64,000 bases of DNA from Porodaedalea pini (Eukaryota; Basidiomycota; Agaricomycetes; Hymenochaetales; Hymenochaetaceae), in assembly GCA_002794775.1 (NCBI GenBank), contig NBAY01000012.1, forward strand, positions 253,001 to 317,000. The letters are read 5' to 3'. Below, piece by piece: positions 24,479 through 35,463 of the stretch. Both the position numbers and the translations under genes were made by a program. How positions within the stretch are numbered: position 1 is the first letter of the stretch; every line of letters starts with the position of its first letter. The notes below the pieces were generated by a model. The model did not search any database and had not been told where the DNA came from. It worked only from the letters and a program-made list of their open reading frames with translations.

Positions 24479-25459
24479 TCAAGTGTCCACGACTTCCTCG
24501 AATGCCGACTCCTTCATCGCGCCGAGCTCGTCGGCGATGAGGCGGCGCTCGCCCAGTGCCATCAGCTCCAACATACGCTGGATGATCGGCTTCGCCTGCG
24601 GACATTTGTCCTTAAAGTGTCCCAGTCCGCCGCAAATCCAGCACGCGCGCTTTCGTTGCGCCTCATTCATCAAGACGTCCATCGGTTGGCCGGCACCTCC
24701 AAAAGTGATGCCCGTCATGTCACGCTTATTGGCGTGCGGGGCTGCTACCTGTCGGCGTGCAGGAGGCCCTTGTTGGGGCGTCGGACGGGGCGTGAACGGC
24801 AATGTACGACCTCGTTGGATGGCGCGAATCTGCTGTTCGCCCCGATCGATCTCAATGGCCTTCTTTTTCCATGCCTCATACGTTGTTGGTACGGGCGTCG
24901 ACCTCAACACGCCGCGGACCACCTCGATGTTCATTGCGCGTTGCAGGCGGTCACAAATGACGCTTTCGTCCTTCAGCTCCGCTGCCTTGATGATCACGTC
25001 GAGGTCCTGGAAGAACTGGTCAGCGGAGAGGTCCTTCTGGATCTTGTCTTGGAACTTCTTCAGTGCCTTCTCCTTCCTGTTCAGATCATCGAAGGAGGCA
25101 TCCAGTCGTTCCTGGAACTTGGCCCAGTCGTCCGTAAAGCCCACGACACCATTCGTTGTGAATTCCTGGATGTAGTTTTGCGCCCACGTCGACGCGTTGC
25201 CACCCTTGAGGTAAGAGAGGGCGACATAGATCTTGCTCGATGACGAGGGATACCTCGTGGGGTTCGCCGAGACGAAGAGTAGGACTTCGCGCTTGAAGTT
25301 GAGGTAGTCATCGCCGCCAGCAAATTCGCGTGGCCGGGTGACGTCAATCGAGGGAGCTGGAGCTTGGGCTGCAGGGGCGTTCATTGCTGCTCGGGTGAAG
25401 GCGGCAGCTACGATCGCTGCGATCTCTTGTTGCTGCCTTTGAGTGAAACCTTCAGCCAT
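24479..25459 (-). pseudogene. Element A gag, prematurely stopped
   Basis: The frame starts at MAEGFTQRQQQEIAAIV and keeps the gag core (PREFAGGDDYLNFKREVLLF) and the zinc knuckle CWICGGLGHFKDKCP. It stops after EEVVDT with TGA where B has CGG and continues for about 30 residues. Gag would be nearly full length but cannot reach the frameshift site. Confidence 0.8.
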
Positions 25460-26183
25460 TGCTGGTACGGGCGTATGTGTCAGGCGCTCAGGGGGTGTCG
25501 GTGGTGACGAGTCTCTACGGGGTGTACGATAGCCTCCTGGTTCGTTTGGGAGGACAACCGATGATGTCGAGACTGTCGGTGATGATGGTGCACGGGGAGG
25601 TCGAGGTGCCCAACGAGTTTGCTTGCCGGAAGACGGGTCAGTTGAGTACCAGGCGTGCCTAGTGTCACTCCACCAGAGATTATGAGTGACGTGGTTTCTG
25701 TCGTCCGCTACGTACGATTGGCGTTCCGCGTCGTAGCGTGAAGAAGAGGGGAAAGCCCGCTGTTGTTCCTTGGTGAGATCTATCTTGATTATGTCGGGGG
25801 GGGAACAGGTAGGGGCTGGTTGTCCGGATGTACGTTACGCTGACGAAGGACAGGTTCATCGGCGAGTTTGATGACCAAACGGAAGGAGGCAGCCGAGATC
25901 ACAATCGACAACGACGTCGACGACTGTACACGGTGTGTTACCCACGTCCAGGTCAGATGGTTCCTCCACCAGAGGGAGAAGCGAAGAGCCAGGGTCAGGA
26001 AATGTCGGGTGTAGGTTTACGTAATACACGAACATCCGAAAACGTCCGGGCAGGGTTGAGGGTTGTCGTTCAGGGAGTTTACACGTCAAATCCGTCAAGG
26101 GGAGTGCTCCTCTAGACTGGGTGAAGGCGAGTCGACAGCGATGACGTACGCTGGGGATGAGCCTGGGTGGGGTTCTGCTTTTA
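25460..26183 (-). other. Element A leader with primer-binding site
   Basis: Untranslated leader related to that of B. The self-priming pair is conserved: AAAAGCAGAAC on the sense strand at 26182-26172 and its partner in the LTR at 26324-26314. No coding frame was recognised. Confidence 0.55.
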
Positions 26184-26531
26184 TATTAGGCGGGAGTCCG
26201 GGAGACGACTCGGACTGGGCAGGCCTCGGCTTGCTGTCGTCTGGGACGTGCTATACTCGAGTGGGGACTCGGGACACGCTGTACTCAGACTAGGTCGTCG
26301 CAGAGGTAAGAGGAAAAGCAGAACAAGGAGTTCATGCGATTCCTGAGACCTTATATAGCAACGACCGTGAGACTATATTACATAACATTACATAACGGGT
26401 GGGAATGGAACGAATGAAGGCAGTGTGGGAATGATTGTGTAAGATGGGTAAATATAATGAAAAGGACGAATATAATAAAGGAAATGGTAAAAGGGAAAAT
26501 AAAGGAAAAGGTGAAAGTTCAGGTTCTAACA
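26184..26531 (-). repeat. 5' LTR of element A, shortened by one repeat unit
   Basis: A 348-bp LTR. Relative to the partner (413 bp) it lacks about 65 bp, namely one copy of the GGTCGTCGC(G/A)GAGGTAAGAG unit and the spacer between the two copies. Its outer end is TATTAGG where the others have TGTTAGG. The loss is as expected from slippage or recombination between the two short direct repeats. Confidence 0.85.
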
Positions 26532-26682
26532 GTGTCATGACTTGGAGTACCAAGTCTACACCATGACCATGCCGAGTCTGAGCTTGAGTGCTGAGTCTCA
26601 TGATCATGCCAAGTCTGAGCCCAAGTGCTGAGTTTTGCAACTGTACTGAGTCTGAGCCCAAAGACCGAGTCTGAGCCCAAAA

Positions 26683-27850
26683 CTCAGTGGTAGCATAGCC
26701 TCCAGACCTTTGGAGCATGGCACATTACATTCTATGCATGTCCTTTTCATATTCTCTTCACTTCCCAACCTGTCCGAAACTAATACAAACTCATCTGACG
26801 CTCATATGCACTCACACTGAGTCAAGTGATCCTTTAGCATGCACATGCTGATTTATGTATTCTGAGAGTAATTCTCAATGGATTCCTTTCAGACTGGTAC
26901 TGTATAGTTCACATTATATAATCCTTTCTATTTGAACCCTTTCTGATGCCTTTGTTGCCTCAGTCTCTCTAACAGCAACAAAGATTGTTTTGTCCTGTCT
27001 GTCTTGTGGCTCAAGTGTCAGCACTACCTAGGTGCCTTCCAGACACCTTATATTATATTCATAAAAGGCTATAGTTGTAGGCCTGCTAGAGTACTCTCAC
27101 TACTTCTAACATGTTGCTGACTTCCTATACATCATGACTTGACTCTGATGTATTGAATGTCTAACATTCCAAGACACAAACTCTGAAACACAGCCATGTA
27201 GCTGTACCACAATTATGAGGAGTCCAAGTCTGAGACTCAGTGGCAGCCTCCAGACCTTTGGAGTCTGGCACATTATGTTCAGTTCATGCCCTTTTCACAT
27301 TCTCTTTACTTCCCAACTCATCCAAAGTGTTAGGTGGGAGTCCGGGAGACAACTCGGACTGGGCAGGCCTCGGCTGGCTGTCATCTGGGACGTGCTATAC
27401 TCGAGCGGGGACTCAGGACACGCTTTACTCAGACTAGGTCATCGCGGAGGTAAGAGGATTAATACAAGACTAAGCTAATACAAGGGGAACAAGTCTCACC
27501 TAGGTCGTCGCGGAGGTAAGAGGAAAAGCAGAACAAGGAGTTCATGCGATTTCTCAGACCTTATATAGCGATGACCATGGGAGAATATTTCCTATCATTA
27601 CATAAAGGGAGTGGAATGGAACAAATGAAGGTCGCGTGAAAGAGGTGTGGGAAATGATTAGAAAGATGATTAAATATAATGAAAAGGGGCGATTCAAAGA
27701 AAGGAAATGGTAAAGGGGAAAATAAAAGAAAAGGGAAAGTTCGAGTTCTGACACAAAGCTTATATGCACTCATACTGAGTTGTGCTATGTATACTCTGGC
27801 ATGAGCCAGGCCAATGATTTACATATTCTGAGAGTAATTCTCAATGGACT
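26683..27850. repeat. Unclassified direct repeat, second copy split by a solo LTR
   Basis: Copy 1 (about 26683-26888) and copy 2 (about 27236-27327 resumed at 27759-27850) share blocks: CTCCAGACCTTTGGAG, CATTCTCTT(C/T)ACTTCCCAAC, ATATGCACTCA and TATTCTGAGAGTAATTCTCA. The order is the same in both. Copy 2 is interrupted exactly by the solo LTR at 27328. No coding frame is present. It may be part of an older LTR or other element; the family is unknown. Confidence 0.55.
27328..27753 (-). mobile_element. Solo LTR of the same chromovirus family
   Basis: A 426-bp LTR (TGTTAGG...TTCTGACA on the plus strand) with the 5-bp duplication CAAAG on both sides (27323-27327 and 27754-27758). Both internal repeat units are kept. 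No internal element sequence is attached, so this is a solo LTR left by recombination between two LTRs. Its divergence from B shows it is older than B. Confidence 0.9.
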
Positions 27851-28376
27851 CCAATTGATTGATTTTCTACTGAAATTTACTTCATAATACACATGGAGAA
27901 GATAGCAGAATAGTTTCCTAATTGACTTAATTTTTTCAGCATTTTTCCTAACTTTTTCATGTGAGGAATGAGTTGTTTGAGCTGAGAGTATAAAATTGAT
28001 TGTAGATGATTTGCATGCTGCTGCTTTGGAGTTACCACTTTTAGCCATCAAAATTTTGAGAGAAAAGCATGATTTAATTAAATTATTTTTCCTTAATTTT
28101 TGCGATTTTGTTTCATATTTTTTACAATTTTTTTTGTATGGGTAATGAGTTGATTAAGGCTACAGAGCGGTCTGTTCATGAATGTGTGCACATGTGCAGA
28201 CATCATGTGATGATCTGCAATGTTGCCGCTTTGAGCCATCAAAAGTTTCAGAGCTGGCCGGAGCAGGAGCATGTGAGACAACTAAAGAAGGAAAAAGGAA
28301 GCATCAAAACAATTGAAAGTCCGAATTTAGTCAGCATGTGGCTGTGTCAAAAGTGGCCCTTTGCATTTGTATATTA
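27851..28376. other. AT-rich non-coding stretch before the palindrome
   Basis: No gene. Two segments look distantly related: ...GAGTTGTTTGAGCTGAGAG near 27970 and ...GAGTTGATTAAGGCTACAG near 28147. This may be the remains of an older repeat. The motif TTTGTATATTA occurs just left of the palindrome and again shortly to its right. Confidence 0.35.
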
Positions 28377-29225
28377 CAGCCTTTTTCATAAGTCCTGCGA
28401 CACGTGCATGTCACGTGAAGTGAGCCACGTCAGAGCCAAAGTGTTAAAAAATTAGAATGAATGCCTATTTTCTCTGTGAATTCTGCACAGTACCTGCTCA
28501 TTAAGTACTCAAAAAAAAGGCATGGTTCTCAGGAGAAGAAATATGTAAAATATGGAGCAATAAATTGACTGTGTAGGTGGGTGGAGATCAAACAAGTGCA
28601 GCTGGTCTGTTCTCTCACCCATTTCCACTGAGATTCAAAAATTATGGCTCCCCTACATCTACCTATAAAATTATTTCCTGTATCTGTAAATTAAGTATAT
28701 GACTATACCAACATCTCCTGAAAGTTTGAAGCCAATCCATTCAGTATTCATGGTCCAGCAGCAAGATTTGTGTTCCACTTCAAGCTCTTTCCACCCTCCT
28801 TTTCTCACAACAGGTCTTGCAGAGTAGAACACAAATCTTGCTGCTGGACCATGAATACTGAATGGATTGGCTTCAAACTTTCAGGAGATGTTGGTATAGT
28901 CATATACTTAATTTACAGATACAGGAAATAATTTTATAGGTAGATGTAGGGGAGCCATAATTTTTGAATCTCAGTGGAAATGGGTGAGAGAACAGACCAG
29001 CTGCACTTGTTTGATCTCCACCCACCTACACAGTCAATTTATTGCTCCATATTTTACATATTTCTTCTCCTGAGAACCATGCCTTTTTTTTGAGTACTTA
29101 ATGAGCAGGTACTGTGCAGAATTCACAGAGAAAATAGGCATTCATTCTAATTTTTTAACACTTTGGCTCTGACGTGGCTCACTTCACGTGACATGCACGT
29201 GTCGCAGGACTTATGAAAAAGGCTG
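28377..29225. mobile_element. 849-bp foldback element (near-perfect palindrome), TA target site
   Basis: Left arm 28377-28775 and right arm 28827-29225 are each 399 bp and are reverse complements with no mismatch seen by eye, even in an eight-base A/T run. The loop is 51 nt. The termini are CAGCCTTTTTCATAAG, flanked by TA on both sides (28375-28376 and 29226-29227). There is no coding frame. TA duplication suggests mobilisation by a Tc1/mariner-type transposase. Confidence 0.85.
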
Positions 29226-29707
29226 TAAGATTGCGTTTGTATATTAAGATGACCAATCTACCACCCGAGCGTGATACATACTCTAGAGCGTAGATGTATG
29301 CCGTTTCCCCATGGCGAAGTTTCGGGCACAATATCGCTACGACGTCATCACTTTTCTTACTGTCCCTCGATACACTCTTGCTGTAACAGTGTAAGTCTTC
29401 CATGAAATCGCCAGCTTTCTGTCTGAATAGAACTAGATGACTCTAACCTTGCTCATTTATTCACAGTCGAACGTCGGTGTCTGGCTTTCCTGTAAAATGC
29501 TACATGCCGAGCAGACCCGTCAAGGGACTCAAGGCGAAACCATATTAATAATATTGTTGTTTATAATTACATACAGGATGCATATTTATGCGAGAACGGT
29601 CACTTGGACCTGCGTGCGCATAATGTAGGTGGCGAAAGCATTAGCTGCAGTTTCCCCTTACCCCTATCTTTGACCAGGAGCAGCGTCTTTGGAAATAAAG
29701 TATAGCA

Positions 29708-30965
29708 ATGTCCGCCCCTCCTCAGCCATATGTTACTCTTAACAATGGCAGGCAAATGCCTGCAATCGGTACGTGCTATCAAGCCTATCTCATCAGATAT
29801 GCTTTGACGCCAGTTTACGCTCGGCCAGGTCTGGGCTGTTGGTCGGGTCTTACCGATGAAGAGCATGAAGCTGCGCGCCCGTGGATTCTTTCAGCACTCA
29901 GAATTGGCTATCGGCAGCTCGACACTGCGCATGACTATGGCACGGAGGGTGCAGTCGGTAAAGCTGTGAGAGATTCTGGAATTCCTCGGGAAGAGATATC
30001 TGTGACAACAAAGTTACCGTACGCACTATAGCAGCTCTCTTCAGTTCTCAGGCTGACGCTATGCATGAAGTCTGCACCACCATGCGAAAGTCGCTGAATC
30101 TATTGAAGATTCGCTCAAGAACGCCGGGTTTGACTACTATGATATTGTAAGAATTAGTTATTCGCTTGTTTCATACCCATAGAAATTAATGACCATCACA
30201 ATCACAGTGGTTAATGCATTGGCCCCAGGCTATGGCGTACATCGACGACAAGCCGAATCCGCGTCACCCTGGTCCAAACGGCGAGCCGGAGCAAGGCGAG
30301 TACATCATGGATGATAAGACAACATTCAACCAGACATGGGCGGATATGGAAAAGGTTTATGAGACTGGAAAAGCGAAGACAATTGGCGTCAGTAATTTCA
30401 GTGTGAAAAAGTAAATCTTTACCATCTACTTTTATTTGAGTTTATTCTGACATTCCGGTGGTTGTAGCTTGAGGAAGCTCCTAGAGACCGCGAAAGTCAT
30501 ACCTGCGATTAATCAGGTCGAGATTCACCCTCACCAAGCGCAGCCTGAATTACTGGAGTTCTGCAGAGAGAAGGGGATTATCCTTACCGCATATGCTCCG
30601 ACTGGTTATTCGAGCGTAGCAACCGACCCGACGATAGTCAAGCTTGCTGAAAGGTACAACGTCTCTCCGGCACAGATCAGCTTGGCGTGGGACATCGCAA
30701 GAGGGACGACTGCAGTGCCCAAGAGTACAAACGAAAGAAGACAAAGGGGAAATCTGTTGGTATGTCTACGAACTTGGACCAAATACAAGTTACGCGATTA
30801 AAAACCGATTAATTCCTGTAGGAGCTTCCGAAGCTCTCGAAGGAAGATGTCGAGCTGATTAACACTCTGCATAAGAACATTCACCTTTGCTCATACCCTG
30901 GGATCCAAGAACGTAACGGAGAGAAACTCGTATTTGGTTGGACGTACAGCCAAATGGGTTGGTGA
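29708..30965 (+). CDS. Aldo-keto reductase
   Basis: NADPH-dependent carbonyl reductase of the aldo-keto reductase superfamily, cytosolic. Six exons (29708-29768, 29829-30018, 30071-30146, 30208-30410, 30468-30759, 30822-30965) join with matching phases to 321 residues, the normal length. The catalytic tetrad is visible: Asp and Tyr in [12 protein letters not shown], Lys in VTTKLP and His in WLMHWPQ. Further signatures are [37 protein letters not shown] and the cofactor-binding [14 protein letters not shown]. The substrate is unknown. Confidence 0.88.
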
Positions 30966-32018
30966 CTGAGAGTTTAACAAAGGAATATCGTAATGAAAGG
31001 TTTGATCATTTGTAAGATACCGTTACAAGTGTACCTATGCAAATATATATAACTCATGACCCTACAATCAGTCTTGCGGATGTACAGGACCAATCTTAAG
31101 AGGTCTAATATGGGAGAATCCACGAGCGTGTCAGGAAAATCCTCCCAGCGAGAGAAATCCTTGGTAAGGGTTTGGGATCGAGTGATTGATGCTGGAAGTT
31201 ACAGAATACTGTATACAAGGCTAGAATTCAAATTATAAATCTAGAGTATGAAGGTGATCTTGGAATCAGTTAAATTTTTAAGAGATGCATTTTAGTATTT
31301 GAGCTGAACGGTCGGCGTAGCCGCGAGCACTGATGAGTGTGAGATGTTTTGGCTCCATGGATGATGCGGGAGAAGTCGCGGCAGCGTAGCGGGGAGACAA
31401 ACCAGGAACGTGTTACATGGTCGAGTATGAGCGAGTTCCGCTTTACACGCCGGGCAATTGAATATTTTAGACTGTTGAAAATGACTTTCAGAATGACTCC
31501 GAAAATTTTCCGATCCAGTCAGAAGAATTATAGAGCGTTCCGATAGTTATTCTATGTATGTCAGAATAACCATTTGCCCGGTGTGTTACAACGCAGTGCT
31601 GCAGAGCAGACGAGCCCGCAAGCAGATACGAGACCGCAATATACCCTTCATCTCCATATTCGTCACATTCTTCTCAGCATCTTCATTAATATTGTTCTGA
31701 ATACCGTACCAGAACAAACTGCGGCTCGCGCACGAGCGAAGCTCCCGGCGGCGCGCCCAAATAGTCACTCCGAACCGGGGCGCACAATGGAGGCGTCCCC
31801 AAATCAATACGGGGGACTTTCTTAGAATTTAACTTCCCTTAAAAATGACAGGATCGTTTGTCGAACGGTACAGAAGCAAGGTCTGGTCTTGAGTCTGAAA
31901 TTAAAGGTTGAAGTGAATATAGTCGCGGAGCTTGAAAACCGTCGCGTCAGACGCGTTTTGCCCATCGTGGTGACCACGACTTTGCTCTCCTTCTGCCCTC
32001 CACCCGTCGCTCGATGTT
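30966..32018. other. Intergenic region with a possible short MITE
   Basis: About 1 kb with no convincing gene. The only structure is an imperfect inverted repeat described separately at 31450-31581. The right part, from about 31700, should include the promoter of the polymerase gene. Confidence 0.4.
31450..31581. repeat. Possible 132-bp MITE with imperfect inverted ends
   Basis: The left end CCGGGCAATTGAATATTTTAG and the reverse complement of the right end, CCGGGCAAATGGTTATTCTG, share about 22 imperfect bases. The interior is AT-rich. No clear target duplication was found, so this could also be a chance inverted repeat. Confidence 0.35.
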
Positions 32019-33768
32019 ATGCTGAGTATAAGCACGACTGTCCGGAAACTGTACACGAAACCGTCGCTCTTAGGAATTCTCAGTAGCCCTCTTCGTGTTC
32101 GGGGCCTTTCTTACAATGCAAAGGCCTTCGTGCCGAACGAAAATGGGCCGAATATTCATATTATCCGCTGGTTAAGCAAAGGTGTGCTCTGACTTGTGCA
32201 TTCTATGTCCACAACAATTGAGTTTGAATTGGGTCAGGAAGAAATGGAGACGGAGGGTCTTCCAGACGTGGAGAATGGAACGTACAAGGCTCGTGCATTT
32301 CAGCGTGCCTGCAAAGCCATAGACGCTTTACCTGAGGCTATCACCTCTGGTAACGAGGCTTTGAATGTGTGTTTATCATATGTTGTGTATACAGCCTCTT
32401 AACTACTACGCTACAGGTGGTTGGCATTGGTGAGGGCATCGCACGCAGGATTGACGAGTATCTGAACCAGAATTCCGAGGTTTGTCTCAATGTCACACTC
32501 GGGTAGAGGACAAGACAAGTGGTAATTATATTTTCAGGGCAGCTCTTCAAAGCTGCATGCCTCATCCCAGAAGTCGCAGGAGGAAATTGAGCGAGAACGG
32601 GCCCTTTCCAAATTCAAACGTGTACCAGGAATTGGGTGAGCTATTATCTACATGCTGGAACAACGATGAGACTAATGTATCTGTCCGCAGACCTGTGAAG
32701 GCTTTAAGGCTTTACGAAGCTGGTTGTCGCTCGTTGGGGGACCTTCGAAAACCCGAACACATGAAAAGCTTGTCTTCTCCTGTCAGGGTCGCCCTCGAAT
32801 ATGTCGACCACTTGGGTGAACGAGTGACTCGCGCTGAAGTCCAAGCAGTAACGGTTTGCTCTTTTATTGCTACTGTCCAAATTCCTGTTAACCTCTTTTG
32901 CTTTCCATATGCAGCAAACCATTCAACCTTTACTTTCCTCTGAGACAAGAATGCACGTGGTGGGCAGCTAGTGAGTGTTTTCGATGTGAGCACCAGATTT
33001 CCCGCAAATGTCTCATGCTGAATTGCTTTGGGTAGTCGACGCGGCCTCGCAACATGCGGCGACATCGACATCATTCTATTGCATCCTTCATGTGTTTATG
33101 TCCCTCGCCCTGGTGAGAAAGCCTCAGGCGACTTATCCTCTTCCACACCGGTGACTACTCGACGTGGTCGCCCGTCGAAGCATATCACACCTTCGCGAGC
33201 CAGGCAGGACACGCTCTTGCGACAGTTTGTTCTCAGTCCCTTAGAGCGTTCGGGCGTGCTCGCGGCTACTCTTTCGGAGGGCTCGAGAAAATGGCAGGGT
33301 ATCGTGCGTATCCCAAGAGGAAATAGAAACTCCGAGATCGAGTCAAGAATTCGTGGGGCATCGTGCATTTATCGCAGGATGGACTTGTCGTGCGTACTTC
33401 ATTTGTTCATCAAGTATGTTCGCTTCTCTGACGACTTATGCTCTAGACTCTACCCCAGTCTGTCAGAAGGGGCTGCTCTTTTAGCGACCACGGGTGATGC
33501 AGATTTCAACTCGCACGTGCGCAGAAGTGCTTCCAGAATGGGTTTACTTCTGAACGAGTTCGGACTCTGGAGATTTTGCAGACGGTCACCAGCTACTCTA
33601 TCGACGTATGAGAACGGAGGCTCGTATACGGATGATGATGGGCATTGGGAGCTAGTCGCGAGCACGACAGAGCGAGAGATATTGGATGAGCTGGGCGTGG
33701 AATATGTCGAACCCGAAAGGCGTAATTTCTCTTTCGTGGTGAGCAGGTCAAAGCAGGGTCCATGCTGA
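32019..33768 (+). CDS. Family X DNA polymerase (Pol beta-like) with likely mitochondrial presequence
   Basis: Gap-filling repair polymerase. Motifs in order are the 8-kDa-type domain (YKARAFQRACKAIDALPEAI), two helix-hairpin-helix motifs (VVGIGEGIARRIDEYL and VPGIGPVKALRLYEAG), the catalytic pair in GLATCGDIDIILLHPS, the third catalytic Asp in YRRMDLS, and the thumb end ASRMGLLLNEFGLWRF. A 57-nt intron (33390-33446) joins MDLS to LYPSLSEGAAL. The ATG at 32019 opens a basic, Ser-rich N-terminus without acidic residues (MLSISTTVRKLYTKPSLLGI), typical of a mitochondrial presequence. The first intron (about 32182-32222) is unusually short and its exact ends are uncertain. It ends tail-to-tail with the queuosine-salvage gene. 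Localisation is inference. Confidence 0.8.
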
Positions 33769-33873
33769 AGTCTCAGAGCTCGGTCTCGAAACTACGTCGA
33801 GGCAAAGGGAAATAGATTCTATTTAGTACTTGTTTACACCATTCGATCCTTTTGTGCTACATAATTCTATTGT

Positions 33874-35463
33874 TCAGTACCAGATGCTTCTCGTCCTGTG
33901 AGCGGGAAGTATCTCCTGCGTAGCGACGCTCTCGATAACATTCTGGCCACGCTCGATGCGCTTTGCAAGATCCCACAAATAGAAGTCGATCAGTACGCTG
34001 CTCACACTTATGCCTTCGCCAGCTTTCTGCGTCGCAGTAGACTGAAGCCGCACCATCTCATCTCGCACAGCCTCAACCGCCAGGATACTCGCCGCCCGTA
34101 TGCTGAGTTCCTCTCTGCTTCCCGGTGGAAACGGCATCTTGCTCCGCAGCTGCGTGACGAGCTCGGGTGGATAGACGAGGATGCCGAGATGGTGCAGGAT
34201 TTGAGGGACGCGGTAGTCTGCGAACATTGTGAGCTCATGCACGCCTTGCGGAAAGAAGGGATGGGCCTGTGTCGCGGGCTCGTGCCCGGACGTGTTAAGA
34301 GGGTAGAAGGCAGCCCAGGTTTCTGCGGCGAGGATCTGTGCACGTTTCCAGAAATAGACTGAAGAATTGACAACGCAAGTCAGCATGAGCTCCGAGAGAC
34401 ATGGTGCAAGGGAATCGCATACCAGCTCTCCTTCGTACGCTGTCTCATCGCGGAAAGACGGGAACGTCTCGGTGACCATTTGCACGAGCTGCAGAGCTGT
34501 CCCCCGTCCTGGCCCACCGTGCCGTTTTGCGAATGCATCCAGGAATCCCTGAAAGCTGCCATCGAATTGCTATGTGTAGATTGATTGATAAAACATTTGT
34601 CCCCAAACGAAGAATAGGAAGACATACTTGGCATAAAATAGCGCCAACCTCGCGCATAACGGCGATGCGCTCGCTGAGCAGAGGCACGTCCTCTGTGCAT
34701 TGCGGAGCTGGTAAGAAGATTGAAGCAATGGTGCTATCTGGGCAACGTTCTACGGATGCGTAGAATGCTGGATCTGTGATGGGGATGCCGTTCTCTAGAG
34801 CTGATGATTTCAATTATGCGACATTTGCGACACGTCTTAGATCACAAAAAGCCTTGGGCACGCATAACTAAAACAAAACATCACTCACCCCGGTCGATAG
34901 CAGCCACAAGACTCCAATAGCCTGTCCAGATCCGCCTCTCATCACTTTTCCACCCAGTACGCCATTCGACGCCGAAGCGTTCGTGCTCCCCATCCGCAGT
35001 GCCTTCCTTCTCCGACCAAAAAGAGAAGTTGAGAGCAGAGACAAGGAAGATCCAATCTAGAGTTGCTCGTGTTCGAGGGTCAGTTGGGGAGTATACCTCG
35101 GGAGGGCAGAGGTGAAGCGGATGCGTGCGCCAGGTCGATGGAGTGTATGCCTCCTCGGCGAGCTTTTGTGAAATCTGATCGAAATATCAGTGGGAGTGCA
35201 TGGCGAAGAAATTGACAATTCACATATTTTGCTGCATTATCAATGCCGCATTTGTCTAGCGACACTAGCCCTGTCCTCTAACCAGACTTCAGAGCTGTAG
35301 CGCGTCAATAAATGACATGACTCACGTCGAATACAAATTTCGCACTCTCCACGACTGGGCTTTCTCCAGACCCAGGGGTACGAGAGATTGAGTGACGTAG
35401 TTCTTTCTCATTTACTACTGGACTTTCTTTATTAGGAGAGACATCGGACCAGCTGGAAAACAT
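33874..35463 (-). CDS. Queuosine salvage protein (DUF2419/QNG1 family)
   Basis: Probable queuosine-nucleotide glycosidase that frees queuine for tRNA modification. Exons 35463-35326, 35277-35224, 35174-34889, 34800-34628 and 34569 onward join in frame. Family signatures are WIFLVSALNFSFWSEKEG, GYWSLVAAIDRALENGIPIT, QQFDGSFQGFLDAF, VYFWKRAQILAAETW, LTMFADYRVPQILHHLGIL, IRAASILAVEAVRDEMVR, SVLIDFYLWDLAKRIE and the terminal HRTRSIWY. In the last exon the segment between YEGEL and VYFWKRAQ looks like unspliced intron sequence but stays in frame, and a clean intron could not be drawn there. Fungi cannot make queuine, so a salvage enzyme is sensible. Confidence 0.85.

Larger units (their letters stand above)
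14092..26531 (-). mobile_element. Element A: degraded Ty3/gypsy chromovirus, split by element B
   Basis: LTR retrotransposon read on the minus strand. It is bounded by the 5-bp duplication GTGTC (14087-14091 and 26532-26536). Its own DNA is 14092-15978 plus 22235-26531; the middle is the nested copy B. It encodes gag, protease, reverse transcriptase, RNase H, integrase and a C-terminal chromodomain. Two nonsense changes relative to B are visible: gag ends early at 24479 and the protease frame stops at 23892. The 5' LTR begins TATTAG in place of TGTTAG on the plus strand and lacks one internal repeat unit. It is probably immobile. Confidence 0.92.

Noticed and set aside
28377..29225. Palindrome as an origin of replication or a CRISPR-like array
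   Set aside because: It is a single two-arm unit with TA duplication, without repeat-spacer periodicity, in a eukaryotic genome.
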